Assembly (NCBI GenBank): GCA_963597615.1
Contig: CAVBQS010000019.1
Coordinates: 1-64,000 of the forward strand
Source: CAKRJP01 sp963597615
GTDB lineage: Bacteria; Bacillota; Clostridia; Lachnospirales; Lachnospiraceae
Direction of reading: 5' to 3'
DNA: 64,000 nt
Shown: piece by piece, positions 42,781 through 51,569 of the stretch
How the letters are laid out: each line of letters opens with the position of its first letter
Position numbering within the stretch: the first letter of the stretch is position 1
The notes under the pieces: generated by a model
What the model saw: the letters and a program-made list of their open reading frames with translations, nothing else
What the model was told of the DNA's origin: nothing
The model's database searches: none
Program-made: the position numbers and the translations under genes

Positions 42781-43406
42781 TGATTGAAGTAAAAGACGGA
42801 AAGAAAATTCTTACAACACCTATTTCAGCAGAAGACCTTAAAGATATCCATATTGGAGATATCATTTACTTAAACGGAAGCATGACAACCTGTCGTGACG
42901 TGGCTCACAGACGTTTGGTTGAAGAGGGAAGAGAACTTCCGGTAGACGTAAAAGACGCAGCGATTTTCCATGCAGGCCCAATTATTCGTCCTTTGGAAAA
43001 TGACAAATTTGAGATGGTTTCTGTAGGACCAACAACTTCCATGCGTATGGAGAAGTTTGAGTATGAATTCGTAGAAAAATCCGGTGTTCGTGTAATTATC
43101 GGAAAAGGCGGTATGAAAGAAAACACCGAGAATGCATGTAAAGACTTCGGCGCAATCCACTGTGTATTCCCAGCGGGAAATGCAGTAGTAGCTGCTACAG
43201 AAGTAGAAGAAATCGTAGACGCTCAGTGGAGAGATCTTGGAATGCCTGAGACTCTGTGGCACTGCCGCGTGAAAGAATTTGGACCTTTGATCGTTTCTAT
43301 TGATACAGAGGGAAGAAACCTCTTTGAGGAAAACAAGGTCATCTTCAATGAAAGAAAAGAAAAAGCAATTGAAGAGATCTGCAAGCATGTAAGTTTCATT
43401 AAATAA
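42780..43406 (+). CDS. ttdB: L(+)-tartrate dehydratase / class I fumarase beta subunit
   Basis: The 208-residue subunit shows ILTTPISAEDLKDIHIGDIIY at the start (given here as the conserved ILTTPI, DI.GD.IYL pattern), TCRDVAHRRLVEEG near 39, AIFHAGPIIRP near 62, VSVGPTTSMRME near 82, VIIGKGGM near 106 and WHCRVKEFGPLIVSID near 163. These match TtdB closely. It completes the heterodimeric Fe-S dehydratase with the upstream alpha subunit and is the last gene of the operon. Confidence 0.88.
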   Translation: MIEVKDGKKILTTPISAEDLKDIHIGDIIYLNGSMTTCRDVAHRRLVEEGRELPVDVKDAAIFHAGPIIRPLENDKFEMVSVGPTTSMRMEKFEYEFVEKSGVRVIIGKGGMKENTENACKDFGAIHCVFPAGNAVVAATEVEEIVDAQWRDLGMPETLWHCRVKEFGPLIVSIDTEGRNLFEENKVIFNERKEKAIEEICKHVSFIK

Positions 43407-43480
43407 TAGAATTATAATAAAGAAACTTTTGATAAAAAATACTCCTTATACCCATTCATCAACCTAATATACACCTAAGA

Positions 43481-43513
43481 AAAGCCCGAAAACATGCAGT
43501 TTTCGGGCTTTTT
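43481..43513 (+). terminator. Rho-independent terminator after ttdB
   Basis: AAAGCCCGAAAAC (43481-43493) and GTTTTCGGGCTTT (43499-43511) form a perfect 13-bp stem ending in T. Confidence 0.93.
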
Positions 43514-43566
43514 GAAAATGACTCTCTTTATAACATGATAAAATTTTTTCAATAAGGAAGTTAGAC

Positions 43567-43595
43567 GTGACATTTGACTTTTATGTGGCTATAAT
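43567..43595 (+). promoter_or_regulatory. Candidate promoter of the DUF6110/P1B ATPase operon
   Basis: TATAAT at 43590-43595 has GTGACA (43567-43572) 17 bases upstream. No clear Fur-type palindrome is seen around it. Confidence 0.5.
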
Positions 43596-43630
43596 GTAGG
43601 GAAACGCAAGGAATTAAGGAGGTATTTATA

Positions 43631-43918
43631 ATGGATATGAATTGGAAAAAGACAGGAATTTTTGCAGCAGGTGTAGCATTTGGAACCGCAGGAATCAAGG
43701 TTCTTACTAGCAAGGATGCTAAGAAACTTTATACAAATTGTACAGCAGCAGTTCTTAGAGCAAAGGATTGTGTTTTGAAGACAACTACAACTCTTCAGGA
43801 GAACTGTGAGGACATCTACGCAGAGGCAAAGCAGATCAACGAAGACAGAGCTGCTGATGAGGCTGAGTTTGAAGATGAAGATGTAATTAAAATTCCAGAT
43901 GAATCCGAGGTGGAATAA
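43631..43918 (+). CDS. DUF6110-type small membrane protein (ferrosome FezA-like candidate)
   Basis: The 95-residue protein has one hydrophobic segment near the N terminus (TGIFAAGVAFGTAGIKVL) that includes a GVAFG GxxxG helix-packing motif, followed by a charged helix (KDAKKLYTNCTAAVLRAKDC) and a very acidic tail. I recognise it as the DUF6110 type found next to heavy-metal P-type ATPases in clostridia. It is separated from the ATPase gene by two bases. In ferrosome loci a small membrane protein sits beside a P1B-6 ATPase, so a structural or membrane-shaping role is possible. AAGGAGG precedes the ATG. Confidence 0.72.
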   Translation: MDMNWKKTGIFAAGVAFGTAGIKVLTSKDAKKLYTNCTAAVLRAKDCVLKTTTTLQENCEDIYAEAKQINEDRAADEAEFEDEDVIKIPDESEVE

Positions 43919-43920
43919 TC

Positions 43921-46002
43921 GTGAGATTCGTAATTAAAAACGAAATCCGAGGAAGATTGCGTATTCATTTAAAACAGAAACGCATGACCTATGAAGAGGC
44001 CGATTTGCTTCAATATTATATGGAGAATGTAGAGGGGGTTCGTTTTGTAAAGGTTTATGAGCGCACCTGTGATGCTGTCATTGGCTATACAGAGGGCAGA
44101 GAGGACATTCTTCAGAAGCTAAAAACATTTCACTATGAGGATGTAAGTGTCCCTACCGGATATTTGGAGAATTCCGGCAGAGCCATGAATGCAGAGTTTA
44201 AGGAAGAGCTGATTAGTAAGGTTTTTTATCATTACCTAAGGAGAGCTTTACTTCCGGCACCTTTGGCTGCAGCTTACTGCACAGCCCTGTCTGTAAAGTA
44301 TATTTGGAAGGGCATTAAGACCCTGGCAAAGGGAAAGATTGAAGTTCCGGTACTGGATGCCACAGCTATTGGGGTTTCCATTGCAAGAGGAGATTTTGTC
44401 ACAGCAGGTTCGGTTATGTTCCTTTTAGGAATCGGAGAGCTTCTAGAAGAGTGGACCCACAAGAAGTCTGTGGGAGACTTGGCAAGAACCATGTCCTTGA
44501 ATGTAGGTAAGGTTTGGTTAAAGACCGAAGATCAAGAAGTTCTTGTAGATATGCAGGAAATCCAGGCGGGGGACACCGTAGTGGTCCATGTGGGAAATAT
44601 TATTCCTTTTGATGGAAGCGTTGTGGCTGGAGAGGCCATGATCAACCAGGCTTCCCTTACTGGAGAATCGGTACCGGTCCGCAAGGTCCTTGACAGCACT
44701 GTATATGCAGGCACTGTAGTGGAAGAAGGAGAATTATCTATCTTGGTAAAAGAGGTAGGAGGATCCAGCCGCTATGAGAAGATTGCAACGATGATTGAAG
44801 AATCGGAGAAGTTAAAATCCGGTGTAGAAAGCAGGGCTGAACATTTGGCAGACAAGCTTGTGCCTTATAGTTTAGGTGGTACAGCCCTTACCTATCTGCT
44901 TACTAGAAATGTGACCAAGGCCCTTTCGATATTGATGGTAGATTTTTCTTGTGCATTGAAGCTGGCTATGCCGATTTCTGTATTGTCTGCTATCCGGGAG
45001 GCCAACACTCACAAAATTACTGTAAAGGGTGGTAAGTTTTTAGAGGCAGTGTCTGAGGCAGATACCATTGTTTTTGATAAAACAGGAACCCTTACTAAGG
45101 CTGAGCCTACCGTGGCACAGGTGGTTCCGTTTGTGGGAGAGGACAAGGACGAGCTTCTTCGAATTGCTGCTTGTATGGAAGAACATTTCCCTCACTCTAT
45201 GGCCAAGGCCGTGGTTGACAAGGCGAGACGCAAGGGCTTGGACCACGAGGAGATGCACTCCAAGGTGCAATATATCGTAGCCCATGGTATTTCCACTACC
45301 ATTGATGGAAGAAAAGCCATTATTGGAAGCTATCATTTTGTATTTGAAGATGAAAAGTGCAAGATTCCAGAGGGAATGGAGCAGAAGTTTGCAGACCTTC
45401 CAGAGGAATATTCACACCTGTATCTGGCTATTGAGAACCAATTGGCAGCAGTCATTTGTATTGAAGATCCTCTCAGAGAGGAAGCAAGAGAAGTCATTCA
45501 GAAGCTGAAGGAAGCAGGCATTTCCAAGGTGGTTATGATGACTGGAGATAGCGACCGCACGGCCAAAGCTATTGCAGCTAAGGTTGGAGTAGATGAGTAC
45601 TATTCTGAAGTGCTTCCAAAGGATAAGGCAGATTTTGTAAACAAAGAGAAGTCTTTGGGCCGCAAGGTCATTATGATCGGTGATGGAATCAATGATTCCC
45701 CGGCGCTTTCCGCAGCAGATGTAGGAATCGCCATCAGTGAGGGGGCAGAGCTTGCCAGAGAGATTGCAGACATTACCATTGGAGCTGAGAATCTCTATGA
45801 GTTATTAACATTAAAGAAAATCAGTGATGGACTAATGAAGAGAATCCATAACAATTATAGAAATATTGTAGGATTTAATGCAGGGCTCATTGCCTTAGGA
45901 GTGGGAGGCATCTTGCAGCCGACTACATCGGCATTGCTTCATAATACGTCCACCTTGTTGATTGGACTAAAAAGCATGAAGCCACTTCTTGAGGAAGAAT
46001 AG
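43921..46002 (+). CDS. Heavy-metal P1B-type ATPase with SCA metal motif (P1B-6-like)
   Basis: The 693-residue pump has an N-terminal HMA-like domain without CxxC (residues 1-70), TM helices, the actuator motif LTGESVPV near 238, the phosphorylation site DKTGTLT with Asp386, and GDGINDSPALSAADVGIA near 590. The metal site in TM4 reads FSCALKLAMP with Cys344 in place of the usual CPC, TPC or SPC. To my memory SCA marks the P1B-6 subgroup, which includes FezB of ferrosomes, so iron is a likely metal. It starts at GTG 43921 after GAGGTGG, and the ABC-F gene begins directly at its stop. Confidence 0.85.
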   Translation: MRFVIKNEIRGRLRIHLKQKRMTYEEADLLQYYMENVEGVRFVKVYERTCDAVIGYTEGREDILQKLKTFHYEDVSVPTGYLENSGRAMNAEFKEELISKVFYHYLRRALLPAPLAAAYCTALSVKYIWKGIKTLAKGKIEVPVLDATAIGVSIARGDFVTAGSVMFLLGIGELLEEWTHKKSVGDLARTMSLNVGKVWLKTEDQEVLVDMQEIQAGDTVVVHVGNIIPFDGSVVAGEAMINQASLTGESVPVRKVLDSTVYAGTVVEEGELSILVKEVGGSSRYEKIATMIEESEKLKSGVESRAEHLADKLVPYSLGGTALTYLLTRNVTKALSILMVDFSCALKLAMPISVLSAIREANTHKITVKGGKFLEAVSEADTIVFDKTGTLTKAEPTVAQVVPFVGEDKDELLRIAACMEEHFPHSMAKAVVDKARRKGLDHEEMHSKVQYIVAHGISTTIDGRKAIIGSYHFVFEDEKCKIPEGMEQKFADLPEEYSHLYLAIENQLAAVICIEDPLREEAREVIQKLKEAGISKVVMMTGDSDRTAKAIAAKVGVDEYYSEVLPKDKADFVNKEKSLGRKVIMIGDGINDSPALSAADVGIAISEGAELAREIADITIGAENLYELLTLKKISDGLMKRIHNNYRNIVGFNAGLIALGVGGILQPTTSALLHNTSTLLIGLKSMKPLLEEE

Positions 46003-47907
46003 ATGCTATATAAGATTACAGATGGTACGGTAACTATGGGAGGGGAGCTTATCCTCTCCCATATTGATTTTGAGATTAAGGGAAATGAGAAGATTGCTAT
46101 TGTTGGGAAAAATGGCGTGGGAAAGACCACCCTTCTTCGGCTGATTGCCGGAGACCTTTCTTTAGATCAGGATGACAAAAGAAAAGGACCTGGTATTTGG
46201 AAATCCAGGTCTCTTACCCTGGGGATGCTTAGCCAGACTCAGGAAAAAGATAAGGAAAAGACGGTGGAATCTTTGATTTTAGAGGGCTGCCAGGATAAAA
46301 ATCCCCACTCCAAGGACCGCTATCTTTACGAGATGGAGTATGACCGCCTATTTACTGTTTTGGGATTTCCTAAGAAGGATAAGACAAAGAAGTTGGGAGA
46401 TTTTTCAGGAGGAGAGCAGACCAAGATTTCCCTGATTCGGCTATTTTTACAGAAGCCGGATATTTTACTTTTGGATGAGCCTACCAATCATTTGGATATT
46501 CCCACCACCCAGTGGTTAGAAAACTATATCAGAGAATATGAACATGCAGTGGTAGTAGTTTCCCATGACCGCTTCTTTTTGGACCAAGTGGTGGACTTAG
46601 TCTATGACTTGCAGGATAAGAAGCTAAAAAAATATTGGGGAAATTATACCGACTACAGAAAACAGAAGATCAAAGACCTAAATAATGCTCTAAAAGCCTA
46701 TGAAAGGCAGAGGCAGGAGGTGGAGCGGTTAAATGTCCTCATTGAACGGTTTAAAAATAAGCCTAAGAAGGCTGCCTTTGCCAGGTCTAAGAAGAAGCTT
46801 TTAGGCCGGATGGAACTTATGGAGCATCCAGGGGCAAATGAAGCCCATATTTTCACTGGGGAGATTGTCCCAGACCATATGGGAAGCAAGTGGGTCTATG
46901 AGGCAGAACATTTGAAATTAGGCTATGACAAGGAGCTTTTGGAACTTTCCCTTCGGGTGAGAAGGGGACAAAAAATTGGTATTATTGGGGACAACGGTGC
47001 CGGGAAATCTACTTTCTTACGAACGGTGGCAGGAGAGCTTTCCCCCTTGGATGGGAAATCCCAGTTGGGAAACCATATTCTTATGGGCTATTTTGATCAG
47101 CAATCTGCGACCCATTCTTCTGAAAAAACAGTTTATGAACATTTTCACGACTTGTTTCCTTCTATGACAGACAAGGAGGTAAGAAGCAGTCTGGCAGCCT
47201 ATTTGTTTCCTGGGAGGGAAGTCCAGAAAATGGTAGATTGTTTGTCCGGAGGAGAAAAATCCAGACTTCTCTTGGCAGAACTTCTTACTAGCAAGCCCAA
47301 CCTCTTGGTGCTAGATGAGCCCACCAATCACATGGACATACCGGCTAGGGAGACCTTAGAGTCCGCATTTAAGGCTTACAAAGGGACTCTCTTGTTTGTT
47401 TCCCATGATCGCTATTTTGTAAAAGAAGTGGCAGATGCCATTTTGGTTTTTAAAGATCGGAAGGCCATGTATTATCCTTTTGGATATGATCATTATTTGA
47501 AACATTGCAGGGAAGAAAATGAAAACCTATCGGCTTTAGTCCAGGCGGAAGACCAGGCCTTAATTGCAGGCATGCGGGCAGTGCCAGAGAAGGAAAAACA
47601 TAGATTAAGGGAAGTCGGTACCGAAGAAGCTTACCTGGATTGGAGATTTTCTCAGGTAAGAGGACCTCTGGAAGAAGCAGAAGAAGAGCTTGCTTTTTGC
47701 TGGAAAAAACTCCAGGAATTGGCAAATGAAATAGCAGAAGAGAAGCTTCGAAACTATGGAGAAGATGGCCTGCTAAGTTGTGTAGGAGAGGACCTGAAAG
47801 CTAGTTATGAGGATGCAGAGGAAAATTTACGTAATCTTTGGGATATCTGGACAGACAAATGTCTGGATTGGTGGGAGGTTTACGCAGAGCTTTTCCCGGA
47901 AGAATAA
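46003..47907 (+). CDS. ABC-F family ATP-binding protein
   Basis: Two ABC domains lie in 634 residues without membrane segments. Domain 1 has GKNGVGKTT near 35, FSGGEQTK and ILLLDEPTNHLD; domain 2 has GDNGAGKST near 328, LSGGEKSR and LVLDEPTNHMD. The linker between them (about 210-270) is rich in Arg/Lys, as in ribosome-acting ABC-F proteins, and a C-terminal coiled coil follows. Such proteins relieve ribosome stalling or protect from antibiotics; which applies here is unknown. It begins immediately at the ATPase stop codon, so it is cotranscribed, though a functional link to metal transport is unclear. Confidence 0.9.
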   Translation: MLYKITDGTVTMGGELILSHIDFEIKGNEKIAIVGKNGVGKTTLLRLIAGDLSLDQDDKRKGPGIWKSRSLTLGMLSQTQEKDKEKTVESLILEGCQDKNPHSKDRYLYEMEYDRLFTVLGFPKKDKTKKLGDFSGGEQTKISLIRLFLQKPDILLLDEPTNHLDIPTTQWLENYIREYEHAVVVVSHDRFFLDQVVDLVYDLQDKKLKKYWGNYTDYRKQKIKDLNNALKAYERQRQEVERLNVLIERFKNKPKKAAFARSKKKLLGRMELMEHPGANEAHIFTGEIVPDHMGSKWVYEAEHLKLGYDKELLELSLRVRRGQKIGIIGDNGAGKSTFLRTVAGELSPLDGKSQLGNHILMGYFDQQSATHSSEKTVYEHFHDLFPSMTDKEVRSSLAAYLFPGREVQKMVDCLSGGEKSRLLLAELLTSKPNLLVLDEPTNHMDIPARETLESAFKAYKGTLLFVSHDRYFVKEVADAILVFKDRKAMYYPFGYDHYLKHCREENENLSALVQAEDQALIAGMRAVPEKEKHRLREVGTEEAYLDWRFSQVRGPLEEAEEELAFCWKKLQELANEIAEEKLRNYGEDGLLSCVGEDLKASYEDAEENLRNLWDIWTDKCLDWWEVYAELFPEE

Positions 47908-47910
47908 ATA

Positions 47911-47942
47911 AAAATGGGATCCCAAGTGAGGGGTCCCATTTT
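47911..47942. terminator. Bidirectional terminator between ABC-F and the amino-acid ABC operon
   Basis: AAAATGGGATCCC and GGGGTCCCATTTT form a stem with a short AAGTGA loop; A and T runs on the two sides allow use by both convergent operons. Confidence 0.88.
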
Positions 47943-47956
47943 GTTATCCTTTATTA

Positions 47957-48742
47957 TTACCCTTTGTTATAACTGGATAAGAATTGTTTTGTACGTTCTT
48001 TCTTTGGATGTTCAAAGACTTGAGTAGGATCTCCTTGCTCTAGGATATAGCCGTCTTCCATAAAGATTACCTGGCTGGATACGTCTCTGGCAAATCCCAT
48101 TTCATGAGTTACGATAATCATGGTCGTGTTTTGATCGGCCAGCCCCTTCATAACCTTAAGGACTTCTCCTGTAAGCTCAGGGTCCAAAGCAGAAGTTGGC
48201 TCGTCAAAACAAAGGATGTCTGGCTTTAAGGCAAGAGCCCTGGCAATAGCTACCCGCTGACACTGCCCACCGGAAAGCTGATGAGGATAGTTGGTCATTC
48301 GGTCAGCCAGCCCCATTTCCTTTAATAAAGTCTCTGCCTGGGCTTCAATTTCTTGATGAATTGCCTTTTTGTTGGCATTGTAATCCGGCTGTTCCTCGGC
48401 CAGCAGCTCCTTAGCCAACATTACATTTTGAAGGGCTGTATATTGAGGAAAAAGATTAAAATTCTGAAAAACCAAACCAAAGTGCAGTCTCTTTTTTCGG
48501 ATTTCTTCTTCTTTTGTAGTGGCTGGGTTCTCAGCATCTAAAAGGGTTTCTCCGTTAACACGAATGATTCCCTTTTCCGGTCTTTCTAAGAAATTTAAAC
48601 ACCGAAGCAAGGTGGTTTTTCCGCTTCCAGAAGAACCGATAATGGAAAGCACCTGGCCTTTTTCTAAGGAGAAGCTAATATCCTTAAGAACCGCTGTGTG
48701 ATCAAAGGATTTGCAAATGTGTTCTACTTCTAATATAGACAT
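47957..48742 (-). CDS. Polar amino acid ABC transporter, ATP-binding protein
   Basis: The 261-residue ATPase has Walker A GSSGSGKTTLLRCLNFLERP near 36-55, Q-loop VFQNFNLFPQ, signature LSGGQCQRVAIARAL and Walker B ILCFDEPTSALDPEL, with the D-loop and switch His in TMIIVTHEMGFARD. This is the GlnQ/ArtM branch. It is the last gene of a minus-strand operon with permease and binding protein, 12 nt after the permease. AGGAGG precedes the ATG on the minus strand. Confidence 0.95.
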   Translation of the reverse strand: MSILEVEHICKSFDHTAVLKDISFSLEKGQVLSIIGSSGSGKTTLLRCLNFLERPEKGIIRVNGETLLDAENPATTKEEEIRKKRLHFGLVFQNFNLFPQYTALQNVMLAKELLAEEQPDYNANKKAIHQEIEAQAETLLKEMGLADRMTNYPHQLSGGQCQRVAIARALALKPDILCFDEPTSALDPELTGEVLKVMKGLADQNTTMIIVTHEMGFARDVSSQVIFMEDGYILEQGDPTQVFEHPKKERTKQFLSSYNKG

Positions 48743-48754
48743 ATTTTTCGCCTC

Positions 48755-49441
48755 CTATCTAAAATATTCTAGTTTCTTTTCTATCTGGCCTAAGACAATG
48801 GTCAGGATACCATTGAAAATCAGGTAATAGACAGCTGTGAAAAAGAGAGGCCAGATGGCTCCGGAAATACCCTGAGACCCCTTCATAAAGGCCTGGCCGG
48901 CCCAAATAATTTCCTGAAGGGCAATAATGCGGGCCAGGGAGGTATCCTTTACTAAAGTAATAATTTCATTGGACATAGGTGGAACAATTCGTTTGATCAT
49001 TTGCAATAAAGTAATCTTAAAGAAGATCTGGCGTTTTGTCATACCCAGTACCAAACCGGCTTCCTCTTGTCCTACCGGAACTCCCTGGATTCCACCACGG
49101 TAGATTTCTGAAAAGTAGCAAGAGTAGTTAAAAATAAATGCTACAGCTGCTGCTAAAAATCTTCCGGATTCTCCACCGCCCCAGATGGGATTGTGAAGCA
49201 CCAGCCCTGGGAAGTAGTAGATGATTAGGAGCTGGATCATAAGAGGGGTTCCTCTTACAATCCACACAACTACCTTAGTAAAATAACTAAGGGGCTTAAA
49301 TTTGGACATGGACCCAAAGGAGATAATCAGTCCAATGGGAAAGGCTCCAATTAAGGTGACAAAAAATAATTTTAAAGTTTGAAGAAATCCAATATTCAAG
49401 GATTGAACAACTGTTGGAAATTGTTCCATGATTAAACTCAT
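48755..49441 (-). CDS. Polar amino acid ABC transporter, permease
   Basis: The 228-residue permease has about five helices and the EAA-type cytoplasmic loop EEAGLVLGMTKRQIFFKITL near residue 125, with the upstream WIVRGTPLMIQLLIIYY near 60-76 typical of the HisM/GlnP family. It forms a homodimer with the ATPase encoded next. It lies between the binding protein (21 nt upstream) and the ATPase. Substrate is a polar amino acid by family. Confidence 0.94.
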   Translation of the reverse strand: MSLIMEQFPTVVQSLNIGFLQTLKLFFVTLIGAFPIGLIISFGSMSKFKPLSYFTKVVVWIVRGTPLMIQLLIIYYFPGLVLHNPIWGGGESGRFLAAAVAFIFNYSCYFSEIYRGGIQGVPVGQEEAGLVLGMTKRQIFFKITLLQMIKRIVPPMSNEIITLVKDTSLARIIALQEIIWAGQAFMKGSQGISGAIWPLFFTAVYYLIFNGILTIVLGQIEKKLEYFR

Positions 49442-49462
49442 TTTAAAATCCTGCTTTCTTTA

Positions 49463-50293
49463 TTATTGTTCAATCAAAGCTGCCTGTACGCCATAGGTTT
49501 CAGCAATCTTCTGGATTGCGCCATCTGCATAGCTGTCGCTTAAGAATTTATTTAACTCTTCGCAGATATCAGAACCTTTACGGAAACCAACACCGTACTC
49601 TTCGCTGTTTAAGCTGATGGTATAGGTAAGATCTGCATATCCGGTACCTTCTCCAACCATAGCAGCAGCCATAAGAGAGTCGATAACGGCACCGTCAGAA
49701 GTTCCGGAAGCAACTTCCATAAGGGCGTCTGCCTGAGATTTTACAGGAGTTACATCAATACCAAGCTCTGTAAGAGCTGCCTCGCCGGCACTTCCTGATT
49801 CAGCTGCAAAGGACAGGTCTTTGATAGAGTCTTCGTCCTGATAATCAGAAGCCTTATCAGAAGGAACTACAGCTACCTGAGCATTGTTGCAATAGGCATT
49901 AGAGCATTCCATAGAGCTTGTAACCTCGTCTGTAAGGGTCATACCATTCCATACGCAGTCGATGGTCTTTCCATCTAACTCCATGATTTTATTGTCCCAG
50001 TCAATTTCAACAAACTCTACATCTACACCTAATTCTTCTGCAAATGCAGTGGCAAGGTCGGCATCAAAACCGATCCAGTTTCCATCATCATCCTTATAAT
50101 CCATTGGCTCGAAATCTGTAATACCAACTACAAGAGTTCCCTTGTCTTTTACATATTCAAGATCGCTCTCGTCAGAAGATGATGCTGTGCTGGAATCTGC
50201 ACTTGAAGAAGTGGAAGAGCTTGAGTTTCCACATGCTGTAGCTGAAACTAACATCATACCTGCAAGCATAAGAACTACTAATCTTTTTTTCAT
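49463..50293 (-). CDS. Amino acid ABC transporter substrate-binding lipoprotein
   Basis: The protein has a lipoprotein signal with lipobox VSATACG around residues 17-22 and then a Ser-rich linker (about 23-45). The binding domain follows the family 3 pattern: LVVGITDFEPMDYKDDDGNWIGFDADLA near 56 (shown in part), DCVWNGMTLTDEV near 113 and AAESGSAGEAAL near 165, with GFRKGSD near 240. It delivers a polar amino acid to the permease and ATPase encoded downstream. AGGAGG lies before the minus-strand ATG and a good promoter at 50336-50364. Confidence 0.92.
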   Translation of the reverse strand: MKKRLVVLMLAGMMLVSATACGNSSSSTSSSADSSTASSSDESDLEYVKDKGTLVVGITDFEPMDYKDDDGNWIGFDADLATAFAEELGVDVEFVEIDWDNKIMELDGKTIDCVWNGMTLTDEVTSSMECSNAYCNNAQVAVVPSDKASDYQDEDSIKDLSFAAESGSAGEAALTELGIDVTPVKSQADALMEVASGTSDGAVIDSLMAAAMVGEGTGYADLTYTISLNSEEYGVGFRKGSDICEELNKFLSDSYADGAIQKIAETYGVQAALIEQ

Positions 50294-50335
50294 AATTTAA
50301 AATCCTCCTAAAATGTCGATTCTCTAGACTTTCTA

Positions 50336-50400
50336 ATATTAGCAAGTTAGCACGCTAAAGTCAACAGGATTTCCGTAACTGTTCATGGCTGAACTGTTAC
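50336..50400 (-). promoter_or_regulatory. Promoter of the amino-acid ABC operon with two palindromes
   Basis: On the minus strand TTGACT (50364-50359) and TAATAT (50341-50336) are 17 bases apart. The spacer contains a perfect TTAGC-GT-GCTAA palindrome. Just upstream, at about 50373-50400, a 12-bp near-perfect inverted repeat (CGTAACAGTTCA / TGAACAGTTACG, one mismatch) also holds two direct copies of AACAGTT. Both are candidate operators. Confidence 0.6.
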
Positions 50401-50415
50401 GAATTTTCAGTGAAA

Positions 50416-50446
50416 CAAAAAGGGATGCCACAAAAATGGCACCCCA
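50416..50446 (-). terminator. Rho-independent terminator of purC (minus strand)
   Basis: Read on the minus strand, GGGGTGCCA and TGGCATCCC pair (one G-U) around a T-rich loop, followed by a T-run. Confidence 0.82.
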
Positions 50447-50465
50447 AAAACTTTGAAATTTTAAA

Positions 50466-51341
50466 TTATAAGGTTTTTCCTGTAAGCATCTCGTAAGCCT
50501 GAAGATATTTGTCGATGGTCTTCTCAACAATGTCCTCTGGCAAGGTCCAGTCATTTCCCGGATGAGAGGTTAGCCAATCTCTGGCAAACTGCTTATCGAA
50601 GGATGGCTGTCCGTGTCCCGGCTCATAGGTATCAGCAGGCCAAAAACGTGAGCTGTCCGGTGTCAGCATCTCATCGCCAATGTAGAAGTTTCCATCCTCA
50701 TCGAAACCAAATTCGAATTTTGTATCTGCAATAATGATTCCACGGCTTAATGCATAATCAGCACATTTCTTGTAAAGAGCGATGGTGTAATCACGAAGCT
50801 TTGTAGCATACTCTTCACCCTTTCCAGGGAAGTATTTCTCCAAGTGGTCAATGCTCTGCTCAAAAGAAATATTCTCGTCGTGATCGCCGATCTCAGCCTT
50901 GGTGGAAGGTGTGTAGATTGGCTCAGGAAGCTTATCAGATTCCTTTAGCCCTTCTGGAAGCTTGATTCCGCAAACAGTGCCATTTTCTAAGTAGCTCTTC
51001 CAGCCACTTCCTGTAATATATCCACGAACGATACACTCAATAGGAAGCATCTCTAATTTCTTACACATCATGCTGTTGCCGTCATACTGTGGCTGCTGGA
51101 AAAATTCCGGCATATCCTTTACATCTACAGAAATCATGTGGTTAGGAACAATATCTTCAGTTAAATCGAACCAGAATTTAGACATCTGGGTTAAAACAGT
51201 TCCTTTCTTGGTAACTTGATTATTTAAAATTACATCGTAGCAACTGATACGGTCAGTAGCCACCATAATGAGGCTGTCGCCGTTGTCATAGATCTCACGT
51301 ACCTTACCTTCTTTGATCGGTTTCAATTCATTCATGCTCAT
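50466..51341 (-). CDS. purC: Phosphoribosylaminoimidazole-succinocarboxamide synthase
   Basis: The 291-residue SAICAR synthase performs the eighth step of IMP synthesis, joining CAIR and aspartate with ATP. Motifs include IKEGKVREIYDNGDSLIMVATDRIS near 8 (shown in part), CIVRGYITGSGWKSY near 103, IADTKFEFGFDEDG near 200 and DEMLTPDSSRFWPAD near 222. Length fits the family. The gene is alone on the minus strand, with AAAGGA eight bases before the ATG and a terminator after it; other pur genes are not in the window. Confidence 0.96.
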   Translation of the reverse strand: MSMNELKPIKEGKVREIYDNGDSLIMVATDRISCYDVILNNQVTKKGTVLTQMSKFWFDLTEDIVPNHMISVDVKDMPEFFQQPQYDGNSMMCKKLEMLPIECIVRGYITGSGWKSYLENGTVCGIKLPEGLKESDKLPEPIYTPSTKAEIGDHDENISFEQSIDHLEKYFPGKGEEYATKLRDYTIALYKKCADYALSRGIIIADTKFEFGFDEDGNFYIGDEMLTPDSSRFWPADTYEPGHGQPSFDKQFARDWLTSHPGNDWTLPEDIVEKTIDKYLQAYEMLTGKTL

Positions 51342-51569
51342 AATGATTATCCTTTCTACGAAATAATAATAGTATCTAAATGTGGCGGTCCTTAATTAAT
51401 CGCTCCTTATAATAGTATTAAGATTTATAAGAAAAAGCAATAGAAAATCTATAGAAAAATGGAATGTTGGGATAAAAATACACCTTTCTGTGGAAAACTT
51501 TCTGTGCTAAAATTGAAAAATGCGTGAAGAAAAGACGCAGCAGGTAAAAATATAAGGGGAGTATTTACG

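Noticed and set aside
42870..43388. 172-codon open frame antisense to ttdB
   Set aside because: The Cys/His/Phe-rich text has no domain and mirrors the conserved ttdB coding strand.
43574..43595. TTGACT as the -35 of the DUF6110 operon promoter
   Set aside because: It is only 10 bases from TATAAT. GTGACA at the correct 17-base distance was used instead.
43515..43630. Fur box before the P1B ATPase operon
   Set aside because: The region is AT-rich but shows no GATAATGATAATCATTATC-like symmetry; iron control is therefore not claimed from sequence.
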